64,000 nt of DNA from an uncultured Dorea sp. (GTDB taxonomy: Bacteria; Bacillota; Clostridia; Lachnospirales; Lachnospiraceae). The stretch covers positions 1 through 64,000 of the forward strand of contig CAJUFA010000018.1 of the NCBI GenBank assembly GCA_910585725.1. Direction: 5' to 3'. Shown here one piece after another: positions 1 to 7,387 of the stretch. Within the stretch, counting starts at the first letter, position 1; each line of letters begins with the position of its first letter. The notes below the pieces were generated by a model. It was not told the origin of the DNA and ran no database searches. It was given only the letters and a program-made list of their open reading frames with translations. Position numbers and translations under genes: made by a program.

Positions 1-19
1 GCTACGGCTTACTCTATTC

Positions 20-38
20 TCCCCAGCATAGCTGGGGG
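20..38 (-). terminator. GC-rich hairpin after the desulfidase remnant
   Basis: A perfect 7-bp stem, CCCCAGC / GCTGGGG with an ATA loop, lies about 40 bases after the minus-strand stop codon at 76. No clear T-run follows on the minus strand, so termination is plausible but not proven. It could also be a dispersed hairpin repeat. Confidence 0.4.
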
Positions 39-75
39 ATTAGTGTTTTCATTCAAACGCCGCCGAAACAGGCGC

Positions 76-603
76 TTACTCCCCGATCATCATCTTAATG
101 ATCTCTTCATTAGTCTCCCGCATTCCTTCTTTCCCGAGGCGCCCGATATTCATAATCGTTGCCTCCACACCTTTCGTTACGATACCGTCTCCGGCACGGA
201 ATTCCTGTCCCCTTAAGTACATATTATACCCCAGGATACCCGCGTCCACAGACGCCGCAATCTTAGCCGCGCAGGATGCCTTCGCCCCGTCGCACACCAT
301 ACCTGATACGATCGCCAGTGCATTGACCACCGTATGTACCGCCTCCTCATATCCGCCGCCGCAGAGGTAAGCAATTCCCGCGCCTGCAGCAGCCCCTGCG
401 CTGACGGCGCCGCAGTATGCAGAGAGTCTTCCGATCCCCGTCTTCTGATGGATCGCCACCAAGTTAGACAGCGCCAGCGCACGGTAAGTCTTCTCCTGCC
501 CGGCTTCCTTCTCCTTCGCATATTCCAGCACCGGCAAAGAACAAGTCATCCCCTGGTTCCCGCTCCCCGCATTGATAATCACCGGCAGCTCACAGCCGTT
601 CAT
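76..603 (-). pseudogene. L-cysteine desulfidase / L-serine dehydratase-like protein (UPF0597/YhaM family), C-terminal piece
   Basis: This 175-residue ORF is the second half of a UPF0597-type protein. It keeps the family block MNGCELPVIINAGSGNQGMT at its start and the cysteine-bearing segment GMVCDGAKASC, thought to bind the Fe-S cluster in cysteine desulfidases. The intact family is one polypeptide of roughly 430 residues. Here the N-terminal half is a separate ORF in another frame, and the two meet in an ATGA stop/start overlap at 600-603. The residues ADAR precede the ATG in this frame, as in the intact protein, so the ATG is an internal methionine and not an original start. The gene looks broken by a small deletion. 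Translational coupling through ATGA could still make both halves, so a working split enzyme cannot be excluded. Confidence 0.75.
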
Positions 604-1319
604 ACGGGCGTCCGCACATCCGAGCCGTAAGTATCCAGAATCACGCTCCCTATATTCGCCCCGTAATCCCCGCGCAAACCTTCCTCTGCAATCGCAGTAT
701 TATACTCAATCTGCCGGTCTATTACTTCCTTTATATCTGCAATATCCACCGTATTGGCAAAATCCCAGATACTCTCCATATCCAGAAGGCTCCGGTCCGT
801 CAATCCTTCTTCGCTCTCTCCCTCCACAGGAACTTCCAGAAGCTTCTCTCCGTTTTTCTTAATCAGCACGATATTCGTATGATAATTTGCAATCCGCACC
901 TTCACATGAGAATCCCCTTTGAACACAACCACAATGATATCAAACGTAATCCCATTATCGATATGCTCCACACTGACCGGAACCTCCTCCAGGAAATCTA
1001 CCATCTGCTTCGTCTGCTCTTCGGACACCTCCGCAATCACTTCCAGCTCCTTCTCGGCTTTCCCGGCGATGATTCCTGCAGCCGCTGCAGCCGGAATCCC
1101 CTTCAGATGGTTCGTGTTGGGAACGATCACGCTCTTCACATTCTTGATAATGCTTCCGCTCGCCCCGATACTCACTTTATCAGGGATACACCCTAATACT
1201 TCCCTTGCCTTTGCCGCCGCATAAGCAAGAGCAATCGGTTCCGTACATCCCATAGCCGGAACCAGCTCCTCTTTTAGAATTTGGACATACGCCTGATATT
1301 TCTCATCCGTCCTTTGCAC
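600..1319 (-). pseudogene. L-cysteine desulfidase-like protein (UPF0597/YhaM family), N-terminal piece
   Basis: This 239-residue ORF begins like the family, with the Fe-S cysteine in the motif MGCTEPIALAYA near residue 25 and the segment NYHTNIV in the middle. It ends DTYGSDVRTPV and then stops. In intact relatives a dozen or so residues link this point to the GSDAR-MNGCELP block that begins the next ORF. The deletion joins two similar stretches (GSDVR and GSDAR) and shifts the frame. Intact family members release sulfide from cysteine or deaminate serine in the cytosol. The start ATG at 1319 is preceded by a GGAGGAG-like site. The family call is firm; whether the split product works is unknown. 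Confidence 0.75.
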
Positions 1320-1451
1320 GATTCTCCTCCTTCCGAAACCTGCTCTCTCATTCCGGCAGACTGTCTAAAACTTATTCCCGTAATCTGCACGCCCCGGTTT
1401 CAGGACAATCTGTCGGATTGTCTGAACACATAACCCACGCACGGTTCCATA

Positions 1452-1482
1452 CGATATTTTCTTTTATTATAAGAAAATATCG
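1452..1482. terminator. 12-bp hairpin between ABC exporter operon and desulfidase gene
   Basis: CGATATTTTCTT and AAGAAAATATCG form a perfect stem around a 7-base AT loop. It lies 33 bases past the end of the downstream ABC gene and upstream of the desulfidase start. A terminator for the exporter operon is the simplest reading, though the U-tract is poor. An operator for the desulfidase gene is the alternative. Confidence 0.4.
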
Positions 1483-1515
1483 AGAATTTTGCAACTGTTT
1501 ACAATCCAAATTATC

Positions 1516-3420
1516 TTACGCGCTTATTGCATTCCCTGTGTACAGCTGGTAATACCTTCCTTTCTCTTCAAGCAGCTGTTCATGCGTCCCTCGTTCTATG
1601 ATACGTCCCTGTTCCAGTACCATAATACAATCAGAATTCCTAACGGTCGACAGCCTGTGAGCAATCACGAACGTTGTCCTTCCGTTCATCAGCTTATCCA
1701 TTCCATCCTGTACGATCCGTTCAGTTCTGGTATCGATAGAACTGGTAGCCTCATCCAGAATCAGCACCGGCGGATCTGCGACAGCCGCCCGGGCGATCGC
1801 AAGAAGCTGTCTCTGCCCCTGACTTAAGTTCGCTCCGTCCCCGGTGAGCATAGTATCATACCCCTCAGGCAGCCTCCGGATGAATCCGTCTGCATTGGCA
1901 AGCTTTGCCGCCGCGATCACTTCATCGTCCGTCGCGTCCAGTTTCCCGAATCGTATATTCTCCTTCACAGTTCCGGTAAAGAGATGTGTATCCTGAAGTA
2001 CGATTCCAAGAGAACGCCGAAGATCATCCTTTTTGATCTTATTAATGTTGATACCGTCATACCGAATCTTACCGTCCTGGATATCATAGAAGCGATTGAT
2101 CAGGTTCGTGATCGTAGTCTTACCTGCGCCGGTAGAACCGACGAACGCGATCTTCTGTCCAGGCTCTGCAAAAAGCTTCACATCATGAAGTACGATCTTA
2201 TCATCGTTATATCCAAAATCAACCCCATTGAACACAACGTCGCCCCTGACCTCTATGTAATCGACGCTTCCGTCTGCCTGGTGTGTATGCTTCCACGCCC
2301 ATCGTCCGGTCCTCTCCTCGCTTTCCTTAAGTATCCCATCCTCTTCTGCAGCATTGACCAGCGTCACGTAACCTTTATCCTGCTCCTCCTTTTCATCCAG
2401 CATAGCAAAGACACGCTGTGCTCCCGCCATCGCCATAACGACCGCATTCAACTGTTGGCTCACCTGATTGATAGGCATACTGAAGCTCTTGTTAAATGTC
2501 AGGAAACTTGCGAGACCGCCAAGGGTAAAACCACCCACATGATTCAGCGCAAGTATACCGCCCACGATTGCACAAACCACATAACTAATGTTGCCAAGCT
2601 GCGCATTGATAGGTCCCAGGAAATTCGCAAATGTATTCGCCCGATCCGCGCTGACGAACAAGCGGTCGTTCAGCTTCTTAAACTCTTTCTTGTTTTCTTC
2701 TTCATGACAGAATACCTTGACTACTTTCTGCCCGTTCATCATTTCCTCGATATATCCGTTCACCGCTCCAAGATTTGCCTGCTGCTCCATAAAGTATTTT
2801 CCGCTTCTTCCAGCAGCCGCCTTAGAACCTGCAATCATTATCGCTACCATAACAAGCGTCACCGCTGTCAAAGGAACGCTTAAAATCATCATACTGACGA
2901 ACACACTGACAACCGTGATCGCGCTGTTAACTACCTGTGGGATACTCTGGCTGATCATCTGGCGCAGGGTATCAATATCGTTAGTGTAAACCGACATAAT
3001 ATCCCCATGCGCATGTGTGTCAAAATATTTGATCGGCAGCCTCTCCATATGTTCAAACAAATCATCCCGAAGCGACCGAAGCGTCCCCTGGGTCACATTT
3101 ATCATAATCCGATTATATGCATATGTAGAAATGATTCCGACTACGTAAAATGCAGCCACCCGCATAATCGCATGCATAAGCGGCGCGAAATTCGGCGTAT
3201 CCGTCATAAGAAACGGCGTGATATAGTCGTCTATCAGATTCTTCATAAACATCGTCCCCTGGACATTTGCAAGTACGCTGACAAAGATCAACGCAACCAC
3301 GATCATGTAATGGAACTTATAAGTCCGGAATACATAGGCCATCAGCCGCCTAAATATCTTCATAGGATTCTTGACCTGAGATTTCATCCCCCTCGGCCCC
3401 CTGTTCATTGGTCCCGGCAT
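1516..3420 (-). CDS. Heterodimeric ABC exporter, ATP-binding/permease subunit (BmrD/YheH-like)
   Basis: This 634-residue half-transporter has an N-terminal membrane domain (about residues 30-340) and a C-terminal nucleotide-binding domain. Walker A reads GSTGAGKTT (about residue 427), the signature is LSQGQRQLL and Walker B is VLILDEAT with the catalytic Glu. The H-loop is IAHR. The signature departs from LSGGQ, as is common in the partner that carries the good Walker B in asymmetric exporters. An insert of about 50 residues before the NBD (EDGILKESEERTG and on) is typical of the longer subunit. It starts 2 bases after the partner gene ends and presumably pairs with it to export drugs or lipophilic compounds. 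The substrate cannot be read from sequence. Confidence 0.9.
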   Translation of the reverse strand: MPGPMNRGPRGMKSQVKNPMKIFRRLMAYVFRTYKFHYMIVVALIFVSVLANVQGTMFMKNLIDDYITPFLMTDTPNFAPLMHAIMRVAAFYVVGIISTYAYNRIMINVTQGTLRSLRDDLFEHMERLPIKYFDTHAHGDIMSVYTNDIDTLRQMISQSIPQVVNSAITVVSVFVSMMILSVPLTAVTLVMVAIMIAGSKAAAGRSGKYFMEQQANLGAVNGYIEEMMNGQKVVKVFCHEEENKKEFKKLNDRLFVSADRANTFANFLGPINAQLGNISYVVCAIVGGILALNHVGGFTLGGLASFLTFNKSFSMPINQVSQQLNAVVMAMAGAQRVFAMLDEKEEQDKGYVTLVNAAEEDGILKESEERTGRWAWKHTHQADGSVDYIEVRGDVVFNGVDFGYNDDKIVLHDVKLFAEPGQKIAFVGSTGAGKTTITNLINRFYDIQDGKIRYDGININKIKKDDLRRSLGIVLQDTHLFTGTVKENIRFGKLDATDDEVIAAAKLANADGFIRRLPEGYDTMLTGDGANLSQGQRQLLAIARAAVADPPVLILDEATSSIDTRTERIVQDGMDKLMNGRTTFVIAHRLSTVRNSDCIMVLEQGRIIERGTHEQLLEEKGRYYQLYTGNAISA

Positions 3421-3422
3421 AT

Positions 3423-5171
3423 CTATTCACCCGCCTTTTCATCAAAATCTCCGCCGCCGCTGGTCTGTGATTCATAGACCTCGCGGTAAATGGCATTATC
3501 CCTCAACAGTTCCTCGTGGGTTCCAAATCCGTCCACACGTCCGTCCTCCATCACGACGATCCTGTCCGCATCCTGAACGCTCGAGATACGCTGAGCAATG
3601 ATAAGCTTCGTCGTATCCGGAATCTCTTCCCGGAATGCTTTACGGATTCTGGCGTCGGTAGCCGTATCTACCGCGCTGGTACTGTCGTCTAAGATCAGAA
3701 TCTTCGGTTTCTTAAGAAGCGCCCTCGCGATACAAAGTCTCTGTCTCTGCCCGCCTGACACATTGCTTCCTCCCTGTTCGATATGTGTCTGATAGCCCTT
3801 CGGCAGCCTCTTTATAAACTCATCCGCACACGCCTGACGGCAGGCTTCCATACACTCCTCTTCCGACGCCTCCTGATCGCCCCACCGCAAATTATCCAAG
3901 ATAGATCCGGAGAACAGGACATTATTCTGGAGCACCACGGAAACCTGGTTTCGCAGAACCTCCATATCATATTCCTTTACATTTCTTCCGCCGACGAGCA
4001 CCTCGCCGCCCGTAACGTCATACAGACGGCTTATCAAATTCACAAGACTGGTCTTAGCGCTTCCGGTTCCGCCAATAATACCAATTACCTCGCCCGAGAG
4101 GATCTTAAGATCCACATCCTTTAGTACCGGACTTTCACTGTCCTTACGATAAGCAAAGTCAACATGCCGAAATTCAATACTCCCATCCGGCACCTCGCAT
4201 ACCGGTTCCTCCGGATTCTTGATGTCGCTGGTCTCTTTGAGCACTTCTGAGATACGCCGGATACTCGCCATACTCATGGAGATCATAACGAAGACCATGG
4301 ACAGCATCATAAGGCTCATCAAAATGTTCATGCAATAAGCAAGCAGGCTCATCAATTCCCCTGTCGTAAGTGCAGAGACCACTATCATCTTCGCGCCGAT
4401 CCAACTGATCAGCAGGATACAGGAGTAGACCGTAAGCTGCATAAGCGGCGCATTATATACCAGATTACACTCTGCTTTCATAAAGATTCGATAGATATTC
4501 TCGCTAGCCTTCCTGAACTTCAACGTCTCCTGCTCTTCCCTGACATACGCCTTCACCACGCGGATAGCCGAGACATTCTCCTGAACCGACGCGTTCATAT
4601 CGTCATACTTCGGGAACGCCTGCTGGAAATACCGTGTCGCATGACTCATGATCAGCATCAGCAAGACCCCCAGAATCAATACCGCCGCCAGATAGATACC
4701 GGACAGCCGCGAATTGATGCGAAACGCCATAACCATGGCGCACAGAAGGCTCGCCGGCGCCCTGGTGAACATCCTGAGAGTCATCTGGTAAGCATTCTGT
4801 ACATTGGTCACATCTGTCGTAAGTCTCGTCACTAAACCTGCAGTACTGTATTTATCTATATTCGCAAATGAAAATGTCTGTATATGATTAAACATCGTCT
4901 CTCTTAAGTTCTTCGCAAGCCCTGCAGAAGCTTTCGCTCCGTACCGCCCGCCCGCAAGCCCTGCCAACAGGCCGATTGCGGCGGCAGCTACCATGATTCC
5001 TCCTATTTTGCAGATATGCTCCATATCTCCCGCATTAACGCCGTCGTCTATGATCGAAGCCATTAGATACGGAATCATCATCTCCATCAAAACTTCCAGT
5101 ATCATGAATAACGGCGTCGCAATCGAGGCTTTCCTATATTCCTTTACTTCACGCAATAAAGTCCGGATCAT
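3423..5171 (-). CDS. Heterodimeric ABC exporter, ATP-binding/permease subunit (BmrC/YheI-like)
   Basis: This 582-residue half-transporter has six predicted membrane helices and a C-terminal NBD. Its ATP site is degenerate. Walker A reads GGTGSAKTS, with Ala in place of the usual Gly, Walker B ends LILDDST with Asp in place of the catalytic Glu, and the switch His is replaced by Gln (IAQR). The signature VSGGQRQRL is canonical. Together with the downstream subunit this makes one active and one degenerate ATP site, the known arrangement of heterodimeric multidrug exporters. The start ATG at 5171 has a strong GGAGGAG site and lies inside the 3' end of the MarR gene (23-base overlap), so regulator and exporter are one operon. 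Confidence 0.9.
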   Translation of the reverse strand: MIRTLLREVKEYRKASIATPLFMILEVLMEMMIPYLMASIIDDGVNAGDMEHICKIGGIMVAAAAIGLLAGLAGGRYGAKASAGLAKNLRETMFNHIQTFSFANIDKYSTAGLVTRLTTDVTNVQNAYQMTLRMFTRAPASLLCAMVMAFRINSRLSGIYLAAVLILGVLLMLIMSHATRYFQQAFPKYDDMNASVQENVSAIRVVKAYVREEQETLKFRKASENIYRIFMKAECNLVYNAPLMQLTVYSCILLISWIGAKMIVVSALTTGELMSLLAYCMNILMSLMMLSMVFVMISMSMASIRRISEVLKETSDIKNPEEPVCEVPDGSIEFRHVDFAYRKDSESPVLKDVDLKILSGEVIGIIGGTGSAKTSLVNLISRLYDVTGGEVLVGGRNVKEYDMEVLRNQVSVVLQNNVLFSGSILDNLRWGDQEASEEECMEACRQACADEFIKRLPKGYQTHIEQGGSNVSGGQRQRLCIARALLKKPKILILDDSTSAVDTATDARIRKAFREEIPDTTKLIIAQRISSVQDADRIVVMEDGRVDGFGTHEELLRDNAIYREVYESQTSGGGDFDEKAGE

Positions 5172-5667
5172 CGAACTCCTCCTTCCTGTCGCACGTTTGT
5201 TCTTTTAAAACGCCCTTTCCTATGTCTTCCTTCGTAAGATTCCTCCCTAATTTCTCAATTACAGAATAGAACACCGCTAATTCTTCATCCGTAATTCCCT
5301 CTATCAGGCCGGCATCCAACTTTTCAATCAAGTTTTCGATCATCTCATGGTTCTGGATTCCTTTCTCCGTCAGAACCACCTTCTTAAGCCGGGCGTCATG
5401 CTCCACCGATTCCCGCAGGATAAACCCTTTCTTCTCCATCAATTGGATGATGTTCGTGACGGTTGACCTCCCTATAGAAAAATATTGCTCTATATCCCTC
5501 TGAAAGACGTCTCTTTCTCTGTTCATGTACAGATAACGGATAATCCAGCCATGCATGAGGGTAACCTCGTCGATCCCCGCCGCCCTCACATGCGCCTGTA
5601 TATTTCTCTCCAGCATATGATCTAATTTGCGAATCTCAAAGCCAATCCGTTCTTCCCGCTTTACCAT
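5149..5667 (-). CDS. MarR-family transcriptional regulator
   Basis: This 172-residue protein has a winged-helix core: a helix-turn-helix around IEQYFSIGRSTVTNIIQLMEKKGFI, followed by the wing VEHDARLKKVVLTEKG. It is the first gene of the operon and overlaps the first exporter gene, so it very likely controls the exporter and itself in response to a ligand, as MarR proteins commonly do. The start ATG at 5667 follows GGGAGGAT. The C-terminal tail after residue 150 is acidic and specific to this protein. Confidence 0.88.
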   Translation of the reverse strand: MVKREERIGFEIRKLDHMLERNIQAHVRAAGIDEVTLMHGWIIRYLYMNRERDVFQRDIEQYFSIGRSTVTNIIQLMEKKGFILRESVEHDARLKKVVLTEKGIQNHEMIENLIEKLDAGLIEGITDEELAVFYSVIEKLGRNLTKEDIGKGVLKEQTCDRKEEFDDPDFIA

Positions 5668-5696
5668 ACCATCCTCCCTTTAGTGTGTTAAAAACT

Positions 5697-5725
5697 GTTT
5701 GATATAAAATTGTTCGATACAAAAC
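5697..5725 (-). promoter_or_regulatory. Tandem repeat in the promoter region of the marR-exporter operon
   Basis: Two near-identical 14-base direct repeats, GTT(T/C)GATA(T/C)AAAA, sit 15 bases apart, 30-58 bases upstream of the marR start. The second contains a TTGT-N5-ACAA dyad. The position suits a MarR operator overlapping the operon promoter. Binding is inferred, not shown. Confidence 0.45.
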
Positions 5726-6302
5726 ATATTTTATCACAAAAAAAAGAGATGTCAAGATAATATTTTCCCTTTTGCTGACTTGCTGAAATGTAAAGACGGA
5801 TACCAATCTTCTTCATTGATATCCGCCTTTACTCTGATACTTCAATCATTCTTTTTTACCTCTTTCTTTCTCGGTTCAGACTCCTTGATGTTTTACCAAT
5901 TCACCGTCCGATCTTGGTATTCTAAAATTACATCTAAGCTTTTGGCGGTCCGTACCTCCTTTTCTTAAATTCTTTGATTCCTGATATTCAGCGCTTTCTC
6001 TCAGGAATCTCTCTTCAACACTTGTGTCGATCTAAAAATAACATCCGATTTACTTATAGCTCGCGTCTATCTTGTAATTCAGTTTTGTTATTTGTTAAAT
6101 ATAAGATATCACACTTATTTTAATTTGTCAATATATTTTTTGATATTTTTTATATTTTATTTTTATTTTTTATTTATTTCTCCTTATATAATTATTATCA
6201 GAATATTCTGACTTATTAAAACATTCGGTCAAAGCGCACACTCTGTAGATTCAAAGTATGCGCCGCATTACATTTTTATTAGTTTTCTTATTTTTGTTTT
6301 CC
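5726..6302. other. AT-rich gene-poor stretch with one hairpin
   Basis: No convincing gene is seen. The only open frames are short and lack both ribosome sites and family motifs. A 16-bp imperfect hairpin (14 of 16 paired) lies at 5792-5830, AAAGACGGATA...TATCCGCCTTT. The stretch at about 6100-6210 is very AT-rich. It may be decayed sequence left by the event that removed most of the neighbouring solute-binding-protein gene. Confidence 0.5.
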
Positions 6303-6489
6303 TTATTGCCGTTCTGCCGAAACATCTGCTCCAAACCATTTCTCAGAGATCTTTTTTAATGTTCCATCCTCTTTGATACTTTGAATAAATGTATTCGCCG
6401 CGTTTTGCACTTTCTCATCCGTAACGCAGTAGCACCCGTCAACATAACCAAACGGTTCCAATAAACGAATATTAAGTCCTAGCGGTTGA
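6303..6489 (-). pseudogene. Amino-acid ABC transporter solute-binding protein, C-terminal remnant
   Basis: About 60 residues ending FIQSIKEDGTLKKISEKWFG plus a short tail match the C-terminus of family 3 periplasmic-type binding proteins, where this helix ends the second lobe. Nothing upstream encodes the signal peptide or first lobe. The frame instead runs straight into the antisense-free 3' end of the YitT gene in another phase, giving an artificial 119-residue ORF up to 6662. The upstream part was therefore lost and the fragment joined to the YitT 3' end. Its stop codon is at 6303. It is almost certainly not functional. Confidence 0.75.
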
Positions 6490-7368
6490 TCACTGTCCTC
6501 TCTCAATCGAGAATCCTCGTCCCCGCACCTCATTAATCTGGGTGATCGTAATAAACGCCTTGGGATCCACCGTCTGAACCGCCTGATTGACGGAATAGAG
6601 CTTCCGGTTCGGTATAACACACAACACACCCTTCTGCTGCTTCGCTCCGTACCCGGTCTCAATATGAACCATCGTCACTCCGGCGTCGATCTCTTTTAAT
6701 ACCTTCGCTTTTACTTCTTCGTACTTATCCGTTATAATAAAGAGCTGAATCTGGGACTGTCCCATCAGCACCACACGGTTTACCATCATCGTGGTCACCA
6801 CCAGCACCAGGATACCGTACAGGATCTGTTCTGAAGTCGAGAAAAGAACCTGACACAAAAGCACCAGAAAATCCACAATATACATAAACACTGCCAACGG
6901 AAAATGAAACCATTTATTGAGTACCAACGCAAGGATATCTGTTCCGCCTGTGGATGACCCCACTCTCACAACCAGACCGATTCCCAGTCCCAACAGCGCG
7001 CCTCCATACAAAGACGCAAGCATAATATTATCCGTAAGCCTGGTAATTCCCGGGATCGCCTGTACGATTGACAGAAAGATCGGGTATACGATCGTGCTGA
7101 TCAACGTCGTCAGCGCAAACTTCTTTCCCAGTGTGAATGTCCCTAAAAGAAACAGCATAATATTTACAATAAAGATAACCACCGACAGATTCCCGTTCAA
7201 ATAATGATTAATCGTAAGGGCGACACCTGTCGCTCCGCCCATGATGATTCCATGAGGCACGACGAACGCCGCCACCGCCACCGACAAAATCACGTTCCCC
7301 AGCAGGACGCATATCACCGTCTCAAGGCTCTTTCTCCAACCTGTTTTCATACCAATATAACCTCTCAA
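6490..7368 (-). CDS. YitT family membrane protein
   Basis: This 292-residue protein has five to six membrane helices in its first 190 residues, including the glycine-rich family segment VVPHGIIMGGATGVALTINHY and GSSTGGTDILAL. A soluble C-terminal DUF2179-like domain follows, with GVTMVHIETGYG, VLCVIPNRK and DPKAFITI. Length and domain order are normal for the family, whose biochemical role is not settled. The 3' end directly abuts the solute-binding-protein remnant. Ending in INEVRGRGFSIERGQ is plausible for the family, so YitT itself seems intact. Confidence 0.9.
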   Translation of the reverse strand: MRGYIGMKTGWRKSLETVICVLLGNVILSVAVAAFVVPHGIIMGGATGVALTINHYLNGNLSVVIFIVNIMLFLLGTFTLGKKFALTTLISTIVYPIFLSIVQAIPGITRLTDNIMLASLYGGALLGLGIGLVVRVGSSTGGTDILALVLNKWFHFPLAVFMYIVDFLVLLCQVLFSTSEQILYGILVLVVTTMMVNRVVLMGQSQIQLFIITDKYEEVKAKVLKEIDAGVTMVHIETGYGAKQQKGVLCVIPNRKLYSVNQAVQTVDPKAFITITQINEVRGRGFSIERGQ

Positions 7369-7387
7369 TATAACCTAATAATTTTTC

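Noticed and set aside
1984..2883. Long plus-strand ORF of 299 residues opposite the exporter gene
   Set aside because: It is antisense to a clear ABC exporter subunit, has low-complexity basic sequence and no family motifs. It is a shadow of the real gene.
5780..5968. 62-residue plus-strand ORF in the gene-poor stretch
   Set aside because: There is no ribosome site or recognisable motif. The frame overlaps a hairpin and is probably chance.
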